64,000 bases of DNA from Planctomycetales bacterium (GCA_028285345.1 JANQPT010000030.1:33945-97944); one strand, 5' to 3'. Shown: positions 9,322-18,358, counted from the first letter of the stretch. Notes: generated by a model from the sequence alone, not told the origin. Numbers and translations: made by a program.

Positions 9322-10092
9322 ATGACGACCATGTGCCCGAACAACTCATACGACCCGAGGATGCACGGTGCTCCGCAGATCAAGTCGACCGCCATCAACT
9401 TGGGAATTGCCTGGCTGGCCATTGCTGCCGGCAGTTTAGACGTCATCTCGTTTCTAACGCTGGACCACGTTTTTGCTTCAGCGATGACCGGCAACACCGC
9501 GTTGTTGGGTATCGCGGTGAGTGACGGCGATTGGAACTCTGCTTCTAAGCCGGCGATCGCGTTAGTTGGGTTCGTCATCGGCACAGCTTCCGCCTCTGTT
9601 GCCTCGGATTCAAACTTCGCGAAGACGCGACAATTGGCTGCGCTAAGGGGGCTCCTCTTGCTGGAATCGGTCTGCCTCGCGGGCTTCGCTCTTGCGCGGC
9701 AACCCAGCTCCAACGCGACGCCAGAAATTTCTCATTTCCTGCTGATTCTGATCTGTTCCTTCAGCATGGGAATGCAAGTCATCGCAGCCAATATGGTCGG
9801 CGCACGGGGGGTAAACACGATTGTATTTACATCCACCGTCGCAGCCGCCGTCTCTTCAGTCACCGGTATCCTGCTCGGCCGGCAAGAAGGCCCCCAGGTG
9901 CGCCCCGACACTCTGCGCCAGCTGCTGAGCTTCGCCGCATACGCCGCTGGTGCGTTGATCGCCGGATTATTGGCGTGGAGCAAGTTCGCCCTGCAGGCGT
10001 GGGTGCCGGTCACTGCGGTGCTGCTGGCATTGGTTTGCTTCAGAGAGTTTGGAAATCGAGCCGGAAACCAACTCGCCGGTTCGCCCGACTGA
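9322..10092 (+). CDS. DUF1275 (YoaK-type) membrane protein
   Basis: I take the ATG at 9322 (GGGGTAGG just before it), giving 256 residues; the frame is open back to 9274. About six hydrophobic segments are visible. The N-terminal half has the family pattern AAGSLDVISFLTLDHVFASAMTGNTALLGIA, matching the D-x-x-S-F-x-x-x-x-x-F-x-x-x-x-T-G-N signature of the DUF1275 family. The middle has SFSMGMQVIAANMVGARGVNT, also typical. The family's biochemical role is not established. The gene stands alone, with about 300 bases before it and 430 after. Confidence 0.85.
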   Translation: MTTMCPNNSYDPRMHGAPQIKSTAINLGIAWLAIAAGSLDVISFLTLDHVFASAMTGNTALLGIAVSDGDWNSASKPAIALVGFVIGTASASVASDSNFAKTRQLAALRGLLLLESVCLAGFALARQPSSNATPEISHFLLILICSFSMGMQVIAANMVGARGVNTIVFTSTVAAAVSSVTGILLGRQEGPQVRPDTLRQLLSFAAYAAGALIAGLLAWSKFALQAWVPVTAVLLALVCFREFGNRAGNQLAGSPD

Positions 10093-10522
10093 AATCCAAC
10101 GACGAGAGCACTTCGCAAAAAATAGGGGAGAATCATCGCTGCACATTCGATCGGAACATGCTTCCCTCGCTCGAACAGGAGCACCCGACCGTCGCTACAA
10201 CTGGTTTCAAGAATCTGCTCCCGTCACGTCAAATATGCTCGTTGACGCGTCGACCTGCCGGATTCACGTGTGGAGCTTGGTGTCGTCGTGCCGAAAGCAA
10301 AGTGCCGCTTCATTGAGATATCTTAGACTTTGAATTCTAATTGACACATTGAATGCGACTGGGTGAGAAATTCCCCCGGTCTGTCGCCAAATACGAGATT
10401 GGCCCGTGTTTCCCGCCATCGAATAATTGGGACACATGGAAGGCACTGTGATGAATGTGATCTGCAGACCAACCAACGACTTGTGTTCCTGATCGCCACT
10501 CAATTCGACGGAACTGACGCAG
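10093..10522. other. 430-bp region before the V-ATPase operon
   Basis: No gene is seen. This is the expected site of the operon promoter. TTGACA at 10341-10346 is followed after 17 bases by TGAGAA (10364-10369), a weak -10; this is the only sigma-70-like pair I found. Confidence 0.35.
10341..10369 (+). promoter_or_regulatory. Weak sigma-70-like promoter candidate for the V-ATPase operon
   Basis: A perfect -35 hexamer TTGACA, a 17-base spacer and a poor -10 (TGAGAA) lie about 155 bases before the GTG of the B subunit. The spacing is right but the -10 has only three consensus positions. Confidence 0.25.
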
Positions 10523-11869
10523 GTGTTTGACGAACTAAAGTTTTACACGCGTGTGCTATCGATCGTCGGCGACATACTCAAAGTGCGGGCGGAAAACGCC
10601 GGTATGGGCGATTTGGCGGTCGTGGAGAACTTCGACGGCGACCGTTCCTTGGCTCAAGTGATCGAAATTCAAGGCGATCAAGTTTCGCTGCAGGTGTTCA
10701 CCGGCGGCAAAGGGCTCTCAACGGAAGCCCGCGTGCAGTTTCTGGGGCACGCGTCGGAGGTGATCTATTCCGACAACATTCTCGGCCGCGTGTTCGACGG
10801 CACCGGAACGCCGATTGACGGCGGTCCGGCGCTGCGGAGCGACCCGCGAATCGAGGTCGGCGGACCTTCGGTCAATCCGGTGATGCGGATTGTCCCCAAA
10901 CGGATGATCGAAACCAAGATCCCGATGATCGACGTGTTCAATTGCCTCGTCGAGAGTCAGAAGATTCCGATCTTTTCCGTCGCGGGCGAACCGTATAACC
11001 AACTGTTGGCGCGAATTGGAATTCAGGCGGACGCGGAAATTGTGATTTTCGGCGGCATGGGGTTGGTCTTCGACGACTATCACTTCTTTCGCACGACTTT
11101 CGAGGAAGAGGGCATTTTTCCCCGCACGGTGATGTTCGTCAATCAGGCATCCGATCCGATCGTCGAACGGATGCTCGTGCCGGACATGGCGCTGAAAGTC
11201 GCCGAGCGGTTCGCCGTGGAAAAAAACAAGCGGGTGTTGGTGTTGCTGACCGATATGACGGCTTACGCCGACGCGCTCAAAGAAATCGGAATCTCGATGG
11301 AACGCGTCCCAGCAACGCGCGGGTATCTGGGCGATTTGTACAGTCAATTGGCGTTGCGATACGAACGCGCGTGCGATTTTCGCGGCGCCGGTTCAGTGAC
11401 GATTCTCACCGTGACCACCATGCCGGGCGACGATGTGACTCACCCGGTTCCGGATAACACCGGCTATATCACGGAAGGGCAGTTCTATCTGCACGACGGG
11501 ATGATCGATCCCTTCGGCTCACTATCGCGGCTCAAGCAGCAAGTGATCGGAAAAACGACCCGCGAAGACCATGGCCAGTTGATGAACACCATGATCCGTT
11601 TCTATTCCGGTGCTAAGGACGCCGAGAAAAAGCAGGCCATGGCCTTCGAATTGTCCCCGTTCGATCATAAGTTGCTGAAGTTCGGCGAAAAATTCCGCAA
11701 CCGGTTTATGGACATTCACGTCGCTCTGCCCTTGGTCGATGCCCTCGATCTGGGTTGGAGAACATTGGCCGAGTGTTTCAGGCCCGAAGAATTGCTCATG
11801 AAACAGGGACTGATCGACACCTATTATCCTCAGAACGGCTCCACTGACGAATCCGACGCACAGTCATGA
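10523..11869 (+). CDS. atpB: V-type ATP synthase/ATPase subunit B
   Basis: The product has 448 residues from a GTG start. It is the non-catalytic nucleotide-binding subunit of the V1 hexamer, alternating with subunit A. Family features are LGRVFDGTGTPIDGGP, PMIDVFNCLVESQKIPIFS, GMGLVFDDYHFF, LVLLTDMTAYADALKEI and the RGYLGDLYSQLA segment. As expected for B, there is no Walker GxxxxGKT loop (IPIFSVAGEPYNQLL occupies that place). Length and collinearity are normal. It is the first gene of a tight seven-gene cluster, and its stop overlaps the ATG of subunit D by four bases (ATGA), implying translational coupling. In most bacterial operons of this type B follows A, but here A is the last gene. 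Confidence 0.95.
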   Translation: MFDELKFYTRVLSIVGDILKVRAENAGMGDLAVVENFDGDRSLAQVIEIQGDQVSLQVFTGGKGLSTEARVQFLGHASEVIYSDNILGRVFDGTGTPIDGGPALRSDPRIEVGGPSVNPVMRIVPKRMIETKIPMIDVFNCLVESQKIPIFSVAGEPYNQLLARIGIQADAEIVIFGGMGLVFDDYHFFRTTFEEEGIFPRTVMFVNQASDPIVERMLVPDMALKVAERFAVEKNKRVLVLLTDMTAYADALKEIGISMERVPATRGYLGDLYSQLALRYERACDFRGAGSVTILTVTTMPGDDVTHPVPDNTGYITEGQFYLHDGMIDPFGSLSRLKQQVIGKTTREDHGQLMNTMIRFYSGAKDAEKKQAMAFELSPFDHKLLKFGEKFRNRFMDIHVALPLVDALDLGWRTLAECFRPEELLMKQGLIDTYYPQNGSTDESDAQS

Positions 11870-12462
11870 GACTTTCGCTGAACAAAAACTCGTTGAAGCA
11901 ACAGCGCGACCAGCTGGCCATGTTCCGCCGGTTTTTGCCCTCTCTCGATCTCAAGCGGCAACAGTTGCAGGGTGCTTGGAAGATCTCGCGAGACGAACTG
12001 GCGGCGGCGGAACAAGAAATCGAAAAGTATCAGGCATCATTGGACCGCATGTTGCCGCTGCTGGGAAGTTCCACGCTGGAGACGCAGAATTTGTCGGCAT
12101 TGGTGCGAGTCAAGCAAGTTGATATCGGGGAAGAGAACGTTGTCGGCGTCCACGTGCCGATGGTGCTCGCGGTGGAATTCGAGCGCGTGCCCTACTCGAC
12201 CCTCACTTTGCCGTTCTGGGTGGACCAGCTCATCGAGAATCTGGAAAACCTCGCCAAACTCCGCGTCCGGTTGCAGGTGCAGCAAGCGCGTGTGGAGCGG
12301 TTGGGCGCGGCGGCACGGAAGATCACACAGCGGGTGAATTTGTTCGAGAAGGTTTTGATCCCCACCGCGACCAACAACATCAAACGGATTCGCATCGCGC
12401 TCTCCGATGAAGAACGGACGGCCGTCGTCCGCTCGAAGTTGGCTAAACAAAAGCATCACTGA
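11866..12462 (+). CDS. atpD: V-type ATP synthase/ATPase subunit D (central stalk)
   Basis: The product has 198 residues, the normal length for subunit D. It begins LSLNKNSLKQQRDQLAMFRRFLPSLDLKRQQL and ends in a long helix (NNIKRIRIALSDEERTAVVRSKLAKQK). These are the N- and C-terminal coiled-coil arms of the rotating central shaft, which couples V1 catalysis to the membrane ring. It starts inside the stop codon of B and is followed 17 bases later by subunit I. The middle part (about 70-115) matches the globular knob seen in bacterial D subunits. Confidence 0.92.
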   Translation: MRLSLNKNSLKQQRDQLAMFRRFLPSLDLKRQQLQGAWKISRDELAAAEQEIEKYQASLDRMLPLLGSSTLETQNLSALVRVKQVDIGEENVVGVHVPMVLAVEFERVPYSTLTLPFWVDQLIENLENLAKLRVRLQVQQARVERLGAAARKITQRVNLFEKVLIPTATNNIKRIRIALSDEERTAVVRSKLAKQKHH

Positions 12463-12479
12463 GAATCAATTCCCACCAA

Positions 12480-14279
12480 ATGGCCATCGTGGCATTGGAC
12501 AAATTGACGGTTTACGGCACATGTGGCCAGCAGGCCAAAGTGATTGACGGTCTGCAGCAACTCGGCTGTTTGCACCTGATCAATCTGCGCGGAACCCGCG
12601 CCCAGCCGCCGGAACTGGTCTCCAAAGACGCCCGAGCCGCGCTACGGTATTTGACCGGCTGCAAGACGCAGCGCCGTCGAACCGGCTCCCGCACGCATTA
12701 CGACCGCGAACCTGTGATTCGGGAGGTGTTGGAGATCAAGGATCGATCGGCACTATTGGCGGGCGAGCGGGACGACCTGCAACAGTCGATTGCCGATGTG
12801 AAGCCATGGGGCAACTTCACATTGCCCCCCGACGGAGAAGTCGCCGGCCAGCGGTTTTGGTTCTACGTGATCCCCCGGCACCGTTTGACGGAAATTCCCG
12901 ACGACTTGGTGTGGCACGTGGCGGGTGAAGATAACCGCTTCGCGTACGTCGTCGTTTTGTCGCGGCTGGAGCCGGAAGATCTGCCGTTTTCCCCGACGGA
13001 GTTCGACGGACGGCCACTGTCGGAATTGACGCAGCGACTGGAGTCAGTCGAAGAGGAACTGGAGGAGTTGTACTGGCGCCGCGTGGCACTCACTCGCTGG
13101 CGGGGGCTTCTTCAAGCCGATTTGGACGCCGCTGATGACAAGGCGGCCCAGGCGGCGGCGGCTCAGGGTATATTGGGTGATGGCGCAGTATTCGCCCTCC
13201 AAGGGTGGGTTCCCCGCGTGGCAACCGACGAGGTCAGAGAGTTCGCGCAGCGGCACCAACTGGCGGTGACGATTGAGCCGCCGGGCGACGACGATGCTCC
13301 GCCGACCCTGCTGAAGAATCCCGAACAGGTGGCCGGCGGCGAAGGCTGCGTGACGTTCTACATCACGCCCGGCTACCACACGTGGGACCCCTCAACGATC
13401 GTCTTTTTCTCGTTCAGTTTGTTTTTCGCAATGATCGTTGCGGACGCCGGATACGGGTTGTTGATGGGCGGACTGCTGTTGTTCTTCAGCAACAAATTGA
13501 GCCGGACAGTTTCCGGGAAACGGCTGCGCGACTTGTTCTTCGGAATTGTTAGTGCCACCGTTATCTATGGCGTGCTTGCGGGAAGTTACTTTGGTGTCGA
13601 GCCGCCGGCCGGGACTTGGCTGGACTCATTGCGGATCCGCATCGACGGTCAACCCATGATGAGCAATCAGAATGCGATGATGGTGATTGCAGTGGCGATT
13701 GGCGTGGCCCATTTAACGTTGGCCAATACAATCTCCGCCTGGCAAAAGCGAGGATCATCGCGGAGCCTGGGGCATCTTGGCTGGGCTGCGGTGATGCTGG
13801 GCAGCTTGTTGATCGGCACGGGCATGCTGTACGAAGTGGAACCGCTGTTCATTGCAGGACAGTGCTTAGCGGCGGCGGGTGCCGCGGCGATTTTACTGTT
13901 TAGCAGTGAACGCCCGTTAGCAACGTGGAATCTCAAGAACCATCTGTTTCGCCTGATGGACGGAGTCATGCAGTTCGCCAATGTCTCAAAAGCGTTCGGC
14001 GATTCCTTGAGCTACCTGAGATTATTCGCGCTGGGACTGGCGAGCGCGCAACTGGCGGTCACGTTCAACGACTTGGCGGCGGGCGCATCGAAACAGGGTG
14101 GCGCCGGACTGCTACTAGCGATGTTGATACTGCTGGTCGGCCACGGAATCAACTTTTTGCTCGGCCTGATGGGAGGCGTCGTGCACGGTCTGCGTCTGAA
14201 CTGCATCGAGTTCTTCAATTGGAGCCTGACCGAGGAAGGTTATTCCTTTCAACCCTTTACCAAGAAATCGGGGGCGTAG
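12480..14279 (+). CDS. atpI: V-type ATP synthase/ATPase subunit I (membrane stator)
   Basis: The product has 599 residues, within the usual 560-660 range for the bacterial I (a-type) subunit. The N-terminal half (1-300) is soluble and charged with coiled-coil parts; the C-terminal half holds seven or eight membrane helices from about residue 305. The key arginine of the ion half-channels is present in SYLRLFALGLASAQLA (Arg514), as is the expected HGINFLLGLMGGVVHGLRLNCIEFFNW ending. It anchors the stator stalks (subunit E) and passes ions to the K ring. It lies between D (17 bases upstream) and K, whose ATG starts two bases after the I stop codon. Confidence 0.93.
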   Translation: MAIVALDKLTVYGTCGQQAKVIDGLQQLGCLHLINLRGTRAQPPELVSKDARAALRYLTGCKTQRRRTGSRTHYDREPVIREVLEIKDRSALLAGERDDLQQSIADVKPWGNFTLPPDGEVAGQRFWFYVIPRHRLTEIPDDLVWHVAGEDNRFAYVVVLSRLEPEDLPFSPTEFDGRPLSELTQRLESVEEELEELYWRRVALTRWRGLLQADLDAADDKAAQAAAAQGILGDGAVFALQGWVPRVATDEVREFAQRHQLAVTIEPPGDDDAPPTLLKNPEQVAGGEGCVTFYITPGYHTWDPSTIVFFSFSLFFAMIVADAGYGLLMGGLLLFFSNKLSRTVSGKRLRDLFFGIVSATVIYGVLAGSYFGVEPPAGTWLDSLRIRIDGQPMMSNQNAMMVIAVAIGVAHLTLANTISAWQKRGSSRSLGHLGWAAVMLGSLLIGTGMLYEVEPLFIAGQCLAAAGAAAILLFSSERPLATWNLKNHLFRLMDGVMQFANVSKAFGDSLSYLRLFALGLASAQLAVTFNDLAAGASKQGGAGLLLAMLILLVGHGINFLLGLMGGVVHGLRLNCIEFFNWSLTEEGYSFQPFTKKSGA

Positions 14280-14280
14280 A

Positions 14281-14838
14281 ATGGAGACATTCTGGATTAT
14301 GCTGGGTTGGGCCGGCATTTACGGGCCGACCGCGCTGGGGGCGATCGGCAGCATCATGGGCTGTGCCCGCGCCGGTCAGGCCGCCTGCGGAGCGATGATC
14401 GATGTCGAAAGCGGCTACGGCCGCCTGGTGGGGCTTTCCGCTCTACCCTCGTCGCAGATTATCTACGGCATTGTGGTGATGTTCACGCTCAATCGTACGG
14501 TGACCGCTGAATCGGCCCCGGGGCTGTTTGCCATCGGCGTGCTGTGCGGACTGTCGTTGATGTTCAGCGCAGTGTTTCAAGGACGGTGTTGCGCTTCGGC
14601 GATCACGGCCAGCAAGAGCAAGCCGGAGATCTTCGGCCTCTCCGCCGCCCCGGCGGCGATCGTGGAGGGTTTTGCGGTCTTCGCATTCATTTTCGCCATC
14701 GTCATTCAAGCGGGAATTCCCGGCGGCGGCCAAGCCCCAGACTCGTCCCCTGCCGACGAGGAAGCCGCCATTTGTCGTCCCGCCGGCGAGGTCGTGGCTT
14801 CGAAGAACGATGAATACAAATATTGCCGGAGAATATGA
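14281..14838 (+). CDS. atpK: V-type ATP synthase/ATPase subunit K (ion-carrying ring)
   Basis: The product has 185 residues with four membrane helices (about 5-30, 47-70, 82-108, 122-145), a duplicated c-subunit of the 16-kDa proteolipid type, plus an unusual polar tail of about 38 residues after the last helix. The ion-binding Glu is Glu129 (APAAIVEGFAVFAF). The helix-2 site is Leu55, Ser58, Gln59, Tyr62 and helix 3 has Gln100. These match the Na+ ligands Leu61, Thr64, Gln65, Gln110 and Glu139 and the supporting Tyr68 of Enterococcus hirae NtpK. Sodium coupling is therefore plausible but unproven. The stop codon overlaps the start region of subunit E. Confidence 0.93.
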   Translation: METFWIMLGWAGIYGPTALGAIGSIMGCARAGQAACGAMIDVESGYGRLVGLSALPSSQIIYGIVVMFTLNRTVTAESAPGLFAIGVLCGLSLMFSAVFQGRCCASAITASKSKPEIFGLSAAPAAIVEGFAVFAFIFAIVIQAGIPGGGQAPDSSPADEEAAICRPAGEVVASKNDEYKYCRRI

Positions 14839-14840
14839 AC

Positions 14841-15497
14841 ATGAGCACCGAAACCACAGAATCGTCCGGCGTCCAACAACTAATCGACCGGCTCCATGAA
14901 GAGGGGGTCGCCAAAGGCGAAGAGGAGGCCAACGCGCTGGTCGTCGCAGCGCGTCAAAAGGCAATGGAAATTCTGGATGAGGCGAAGAAGTCGGCCGAAG
15001 AAATCGTTTCGTCCGCCCGCACCGAGGCGGAGCGGACCCGTGCAGGTGGCGAGGAAGCAATCCGCCTCGCCTGCCGCGACGCCGTCGAAAGCATGCGCGA
15101 GGAATTGCGCGAAGATTTCATGCGCAAATTGCGGAACTTGGTGGGCCACACACTCCGCGACACAGAGTTTCTGAAGCAGTTGATCCTCGAGATCGGCCGA
15201 CGCGCAGTTCCTGCGGAGACTGACGGAGAATTCAAACTGACGTTGTTCGATGACAGCACGTCCACCGAGACTCCGGAACAGGCGAACGCCGGTGAGGAAC
15301 TCAATCAGCTAGTACTGTCGCTGGGCGGCGAGGCGCTCCGCGACGGGTTGACCTTTGAGATCGCCGAGCACGACATTCCCGGCGTGCGGGTGCAAGTTGT
15401 GGACCAGGATTTGGAGATCGACCTGACCACCGAGACGCTGACGCATTTGCTGCTTAAGCATCTCTCTCCGCGATTTCGCGCCCTCATGCAGATGTAA
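14841..15497 (+). CDS. atpE: V-type ATP synthase/ATPase subunit E (peripheral stalk)
   Basis: The start is chosen at the ATG at 14841, with GGAG at 14828-14831 at good spacing; an ATG at 14835 overlapping the K stop codon (ATGA) is the alternative. The product has about 218 residues. The N-terminal 110 residues form a long charged helix (for example KGEEEANALVVAARQKAMEI, then EEAIRLACRDAVESM) that forms the peripheral stalk. The C-terminal part (from about 125) is the globular head that binds A/B. Length is slightly above the family norm of about 200. It sits between K and the DUF2764 gene in this rearranged operon; in other bacteria it is usually the first gene. Confidence 0.85.
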   Translation: MSTETTESSGVQQLIDRLHEEGVAKGEEEANALVVAARQKAMEILDEAKKSAEEIVSSARTEAERTRAGGEEAIRLACRDAVESMREELREDFMRKLRNLVGHTLRDTEFLKQLILEIGRRAVPAETDGEFKLTLFDDSTSTETPEQANAGEELNQLVLSLGGEALRDGLTFEIAEHDIPGVRVQVVDQDLEIDLTTETLTHLLLKHLSPRFRALMQM

Positions 15498-15515
15498 GTT
15501 GGGAGGGATCACCGC

Positions 15516-16172
15516 GTGGCCTACTACACATTGATTGCCAGCCTGCCGCACTTACCGGCCCACTTTGACGTAACGCGGCCGCCGCTGACACGCCTGCAAC
15601 TTCAGCAGCGGCTGACCATGCTCAGCGACGAGGACGCGCAGACACTGCGTCAACTGCAAAACTTTCTGGCCTGGGACCGCCAACTGACTGATCGGACCGA
15701 CGAGCAAGTTGTCCAGCATTACAAACAGTTGAAACAGCAGATTCGCCACTCGCTGGTGTTCGAAATTATCGAACACCGCATCAATGTACGCACCATTGTC
15801 GGCGCGCTGCGCCGCCGCCACAACGGTGAGGGTCCACCGGTGGGTGTGGGCCGACTCGTTGACCCAATCCGCCGCCAGTGGAAGGAACCGCAATTCGGCC
15901 TGCAGAAGCGCTATCCCTGGATCGAGGGTTTTGAACAGAAGATGCTGGCCGGAAACGCCGTCGAAGCCCAAAAGGTGCTATTCGAATTCACCTGGAGCAC
16001 GTGGTGCCGCATGGCGGCGGAGTTCACATTTTCCTTTGAGGCGGTCCTGCTGTATCTGGCCCGCTGGGCCATCGTCAACCGCTGGACGAGCCGCAGCGCC
16101 GAGGCGGGCCGGGCCCGATTTGACCAATTGATCGAGGAGACACTCGGTGAGTACGCCCACCTCCAATTCTAG
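15516..16172 (+). CDS. DUF2764 protein, V-ATPase operon component (likely C-like subunit)
   Basis: The product has 218 residues from GTG with GGGAGGG about 10 bases upstream. The opening AYYTLIASLPHL is the hallmark of the DUF2764 family, which is encoded between E and A in chlamydial and spirochaetal V-ATPase operons. Those operons lack a recognisable subunit C (the V1-to-K-ring connector), so this family is a candidate replacement; that role is inference. The rest is helical and charged, with Trp-rich ends and no membrane segment. Its last 26 bases overlap the start of subunit A, which suggests translational coupling of the two. Confidence 0.85.
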   Translation: MAYYTLIASLPHLPAHFDVTRPPLTRLQLQQRLTMLSDEDAQTLRQLQNFLAWDRQLTDRTDEQVVQHYKQLKQQIRHSLVFEIIEHRINVRTIVGALRRRHNGEGPPVGVGRLVDPIRRQWKEPQFGLQKRYPWIEGFEQKMLAGNAVEAQKVLFEFTWSTWCRMAAEFTFSFEAVLLYLARWAIVNRWTSRSAEAGRARFDQLIEETLGEYAHLQF

Positions 16173-17964
16173 TTCTGCCCGCGTGATCGGCGTCGTGGGG
16201 AACATCGTCTCCATTGAGGCGGACGGCCCGATCATGAAGAATGAGGTCGCCTACATCAACGTCGGCGACGAGCGGCTCAAGTCCGAAGTGCTCAGGGTTT
16301 ACGGCGCAAATGCCGATATGCAGGTCTTCGAGGAGACTCGCAGCGTGAGCGTCGGCGACACTGTCGATCTCACTAAGGAAATGCTGCCGGCCGTGCTGGG
16401 GCCGGGACTGCTGGGGACCATCTTCGACGGATTGCAAAATCCGTTGCACCAACTCGCCGAACGGGACGGATTCTTCCTGCATCGCGGCAGCACTGTGCCC
16501 GCGCTCTCGCCGGAGACAGAGTGGACGTTCGATCCGGTCTGCACTGAGGGCGACAAACTCAAACCGGGCGACGTGCTGGGCACCGTCCCAGAACGCCGCA
16601 TCACGCATAAGGTGATGGTCCCCTTTACCGAACCGGCAGCCGTCGAAGTTCTGTGGGTGGGGAAAGGCAACTACAAGATCGGCGATCCGATCGCGCGGAT
16701 CCGCGAGCGCAAGGGCCGCGAGCGCGAGTTGACGATGCTGCAAAGTTGGCCGGTCCGCCGTCCGCTGCCGGCTCGGCTGCTTCGGCAGCGCTGGTCGGAG
16801 CGGCTGTTCCCCACCGAGCGGCTGACGACCACCACACGGTTGATTGATACGTTCTTCCCGATCGCCCGCGGAGGCACCGCTTGCATCCCTGGGCCGTTTG
16901 GGGCCGGCAAAACCGTGCTGCAAGGTTTAATCGCCCGCTATTCCGACGTCGATATCGTGATCGTCGTCGCTTGTGGTGAACGGGCGGGCGAAGTGCTGGA
17001 AACGGTCACGGAATTCTCGACGATGGAAGACCCGCGCAGCGGCGGCAAGTTGATCGACCGTACAATCATCATCTGCAACACGTCTTCGATGCCAGTTGCC
17101 GCGCGGGAAGCCTCAATTTACATGGGCATCACGCTCGGTGAATACTACCGGCAGATGGGGCTGAATGTGCTGCTGATCGCCGATTCGACCTCCCGCTGGG
17201 CGCAGGCCATGCGGGAAACGTCCGGCCGGCTGGAGGAGATCCCTGGCGAGGAAGCGTTTCCCGCGTATTTGGATTCGTCAATCAAAGGGGTCTACGAACG
17301 AGCCGGCCTGCTCCGCACCAACGACGGCAGCATCGGAAGCCTGACAATGATCGGCACCGTCTCGCCGGCGGGGGGCAACTTCGAAGAACCGGTCACGCAG
17401 TCGACGCTCGGCGCGGTGAAATGTTTCCTCGGCCTCTCGTCGGACCGGGCATACAAACGATTTTATCCGGCGGTCGACCCGCTGATGTCTTGGTCGCGGT
17501 ATCTCGACCAACTCAGCGCGACTCTTGATGCGGAGCTCGATCCGAATTGGACCGCTTCGGTCAAACAGATGACCGACCTGCTACACCGTGGCGACAGCGT
17601 GTTCCAGATGATGCAGGTCACCGGTGAAGAAGGAGTGACCGTTGATGATTTTCTCGACTACCAGCGGGCCACATTTCTCGACATGGTCTTCCTGCAGCAG
17701 GACGCGTTCGACCCGGTCGACGTCTCGATGCCGACAGAGCGGCAGAAAGAGTCGTTCCAAATGATCCGCCGACTGATCGGCCGCGACTATCAATTGACTG
17801 ACAAGGAACAGATCCGGGCATATTTCACGCGTCTGACCGGTTTGTTCAAAAACTTAAACTACGCTGAGTGGAAGTCCGCCCCATATCAGAATCTGGTGGA
17901 CCAAATTGAAGAGCTGGAACGTTCAGCGATCACCGGCGAGATGCAACCGGCGCCGGCGGGCTAA
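16147..17964 (+). CDS. atpA: V-type ATP synthase/ATPase catalytic subunit A
   Basis: The product has 605 residues from a GTG inside the previous gene, the usual length for the A subunit. It carries the P-loop GPFGAGKT (249-256), the catalytic GERAGE (277-282) and the SRWAQAMRETSGRLEEIPGE segment. The non-homologous insert that separates V/A-type A subunits from F-type beta subunits is at about 110-200. It hydrolyses or synthesises ATP at the A/B interfaces. It is the last gene of the cluster, far from B, although A-B adjacency is the rule elsewhere. No F, G/H or ordinary C subunit gene follows within the window. Confidence 0.96.
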   Translation: MSTPTSNSSSARVIGVVGNIVSIEADGPIMKNEVAYINVGDERLKSEVLRVYGANADMQVFEETRSVSVGDTVDLTKEMLPAVLGPGLLGTIFDGLQNPLHQLAERDGFFLHRGSTVPALSPETEWTFDPVCTEGDKLKPGDVLGTVPERRITHKVMVPFTEPAAVEVLWVGKGNYKIGDPIARIRERKGRERELTMLQSWPVRRPLPARLLRQRWSERLFPTERLTTTTRLIDTFFPIARGGTACIPGPFGAGKTVLQGLIARYSDVDIVIVVACGERAGEVLETVTEFSTMEDPRSGGKLIDRTIIICNTSSMPVAAREASIYMGITLGEYYRQMGLNVLLIADSTSRWAQAMRETSGRLEEIPGEEAFPAYLDSSIKGVYERAGLLRTNDGSIGSLTMIGTVSPAGGNFEEPVTQSTLGAVKCFLGLSSDRAYKRFYPAVDPLMSWSRYLDQLSATLDAELDPNWTASVKQMTDLLHRGDSVFQMMQVTGEEGVTVDDFLDYQRATFLDMVFLQQDAFDPVDVSMPTERQKESFQMIRRLIGRDYQLTDKEQIRAYFTRLTGLFKNLNYAEWKSAPYQNLVDQIEELERSAITGEMQPAPAG

Positions 17965-18358
17965 GGGTTTGGGCGTGCTACTTGACGGCTCGATTGCCGA
18001 CGCGCTTTCCGTCACGAGAGCGATCTGCAAGCCTACGGCTCACTTCTCATCGCGAACCGGATCTTCCTTTCAGCGTTTCCAGTTTTGCAGTCGACCACGT
18101 CGCCGTCCGATGTGAGCGGATTGCGGCGACCCGCACAGAACTCCGCTTCAGATACTGTTCCAATGTCGCAGACGACTTCTTGCTTGGCAGTACTTGGGCT
18201 GAAGCGAACAAACCGCTTCGGGCACCTGCTGAAAGGACCACTGGACTCCAAAGAAATTGTCTTTGTCGGGCATCCCGCTTAAGCGAAGAACATGGTGACG
18301 CCCGCGAAACTGCTCGCCCGTCGACGTTCGCGGTCGGAGTGCCCTTCGACTGAGATCA
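17965..18358. other. 394-bp region between convergent V-ATPase and S41 genes
   Basis: No gene or good terminator was found. The only dyad near the atpA stop is a six-base TGACGG...CCGTCA with a 20-base loop at about 17978-18009, too weak to call. Confidence 0.4.
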
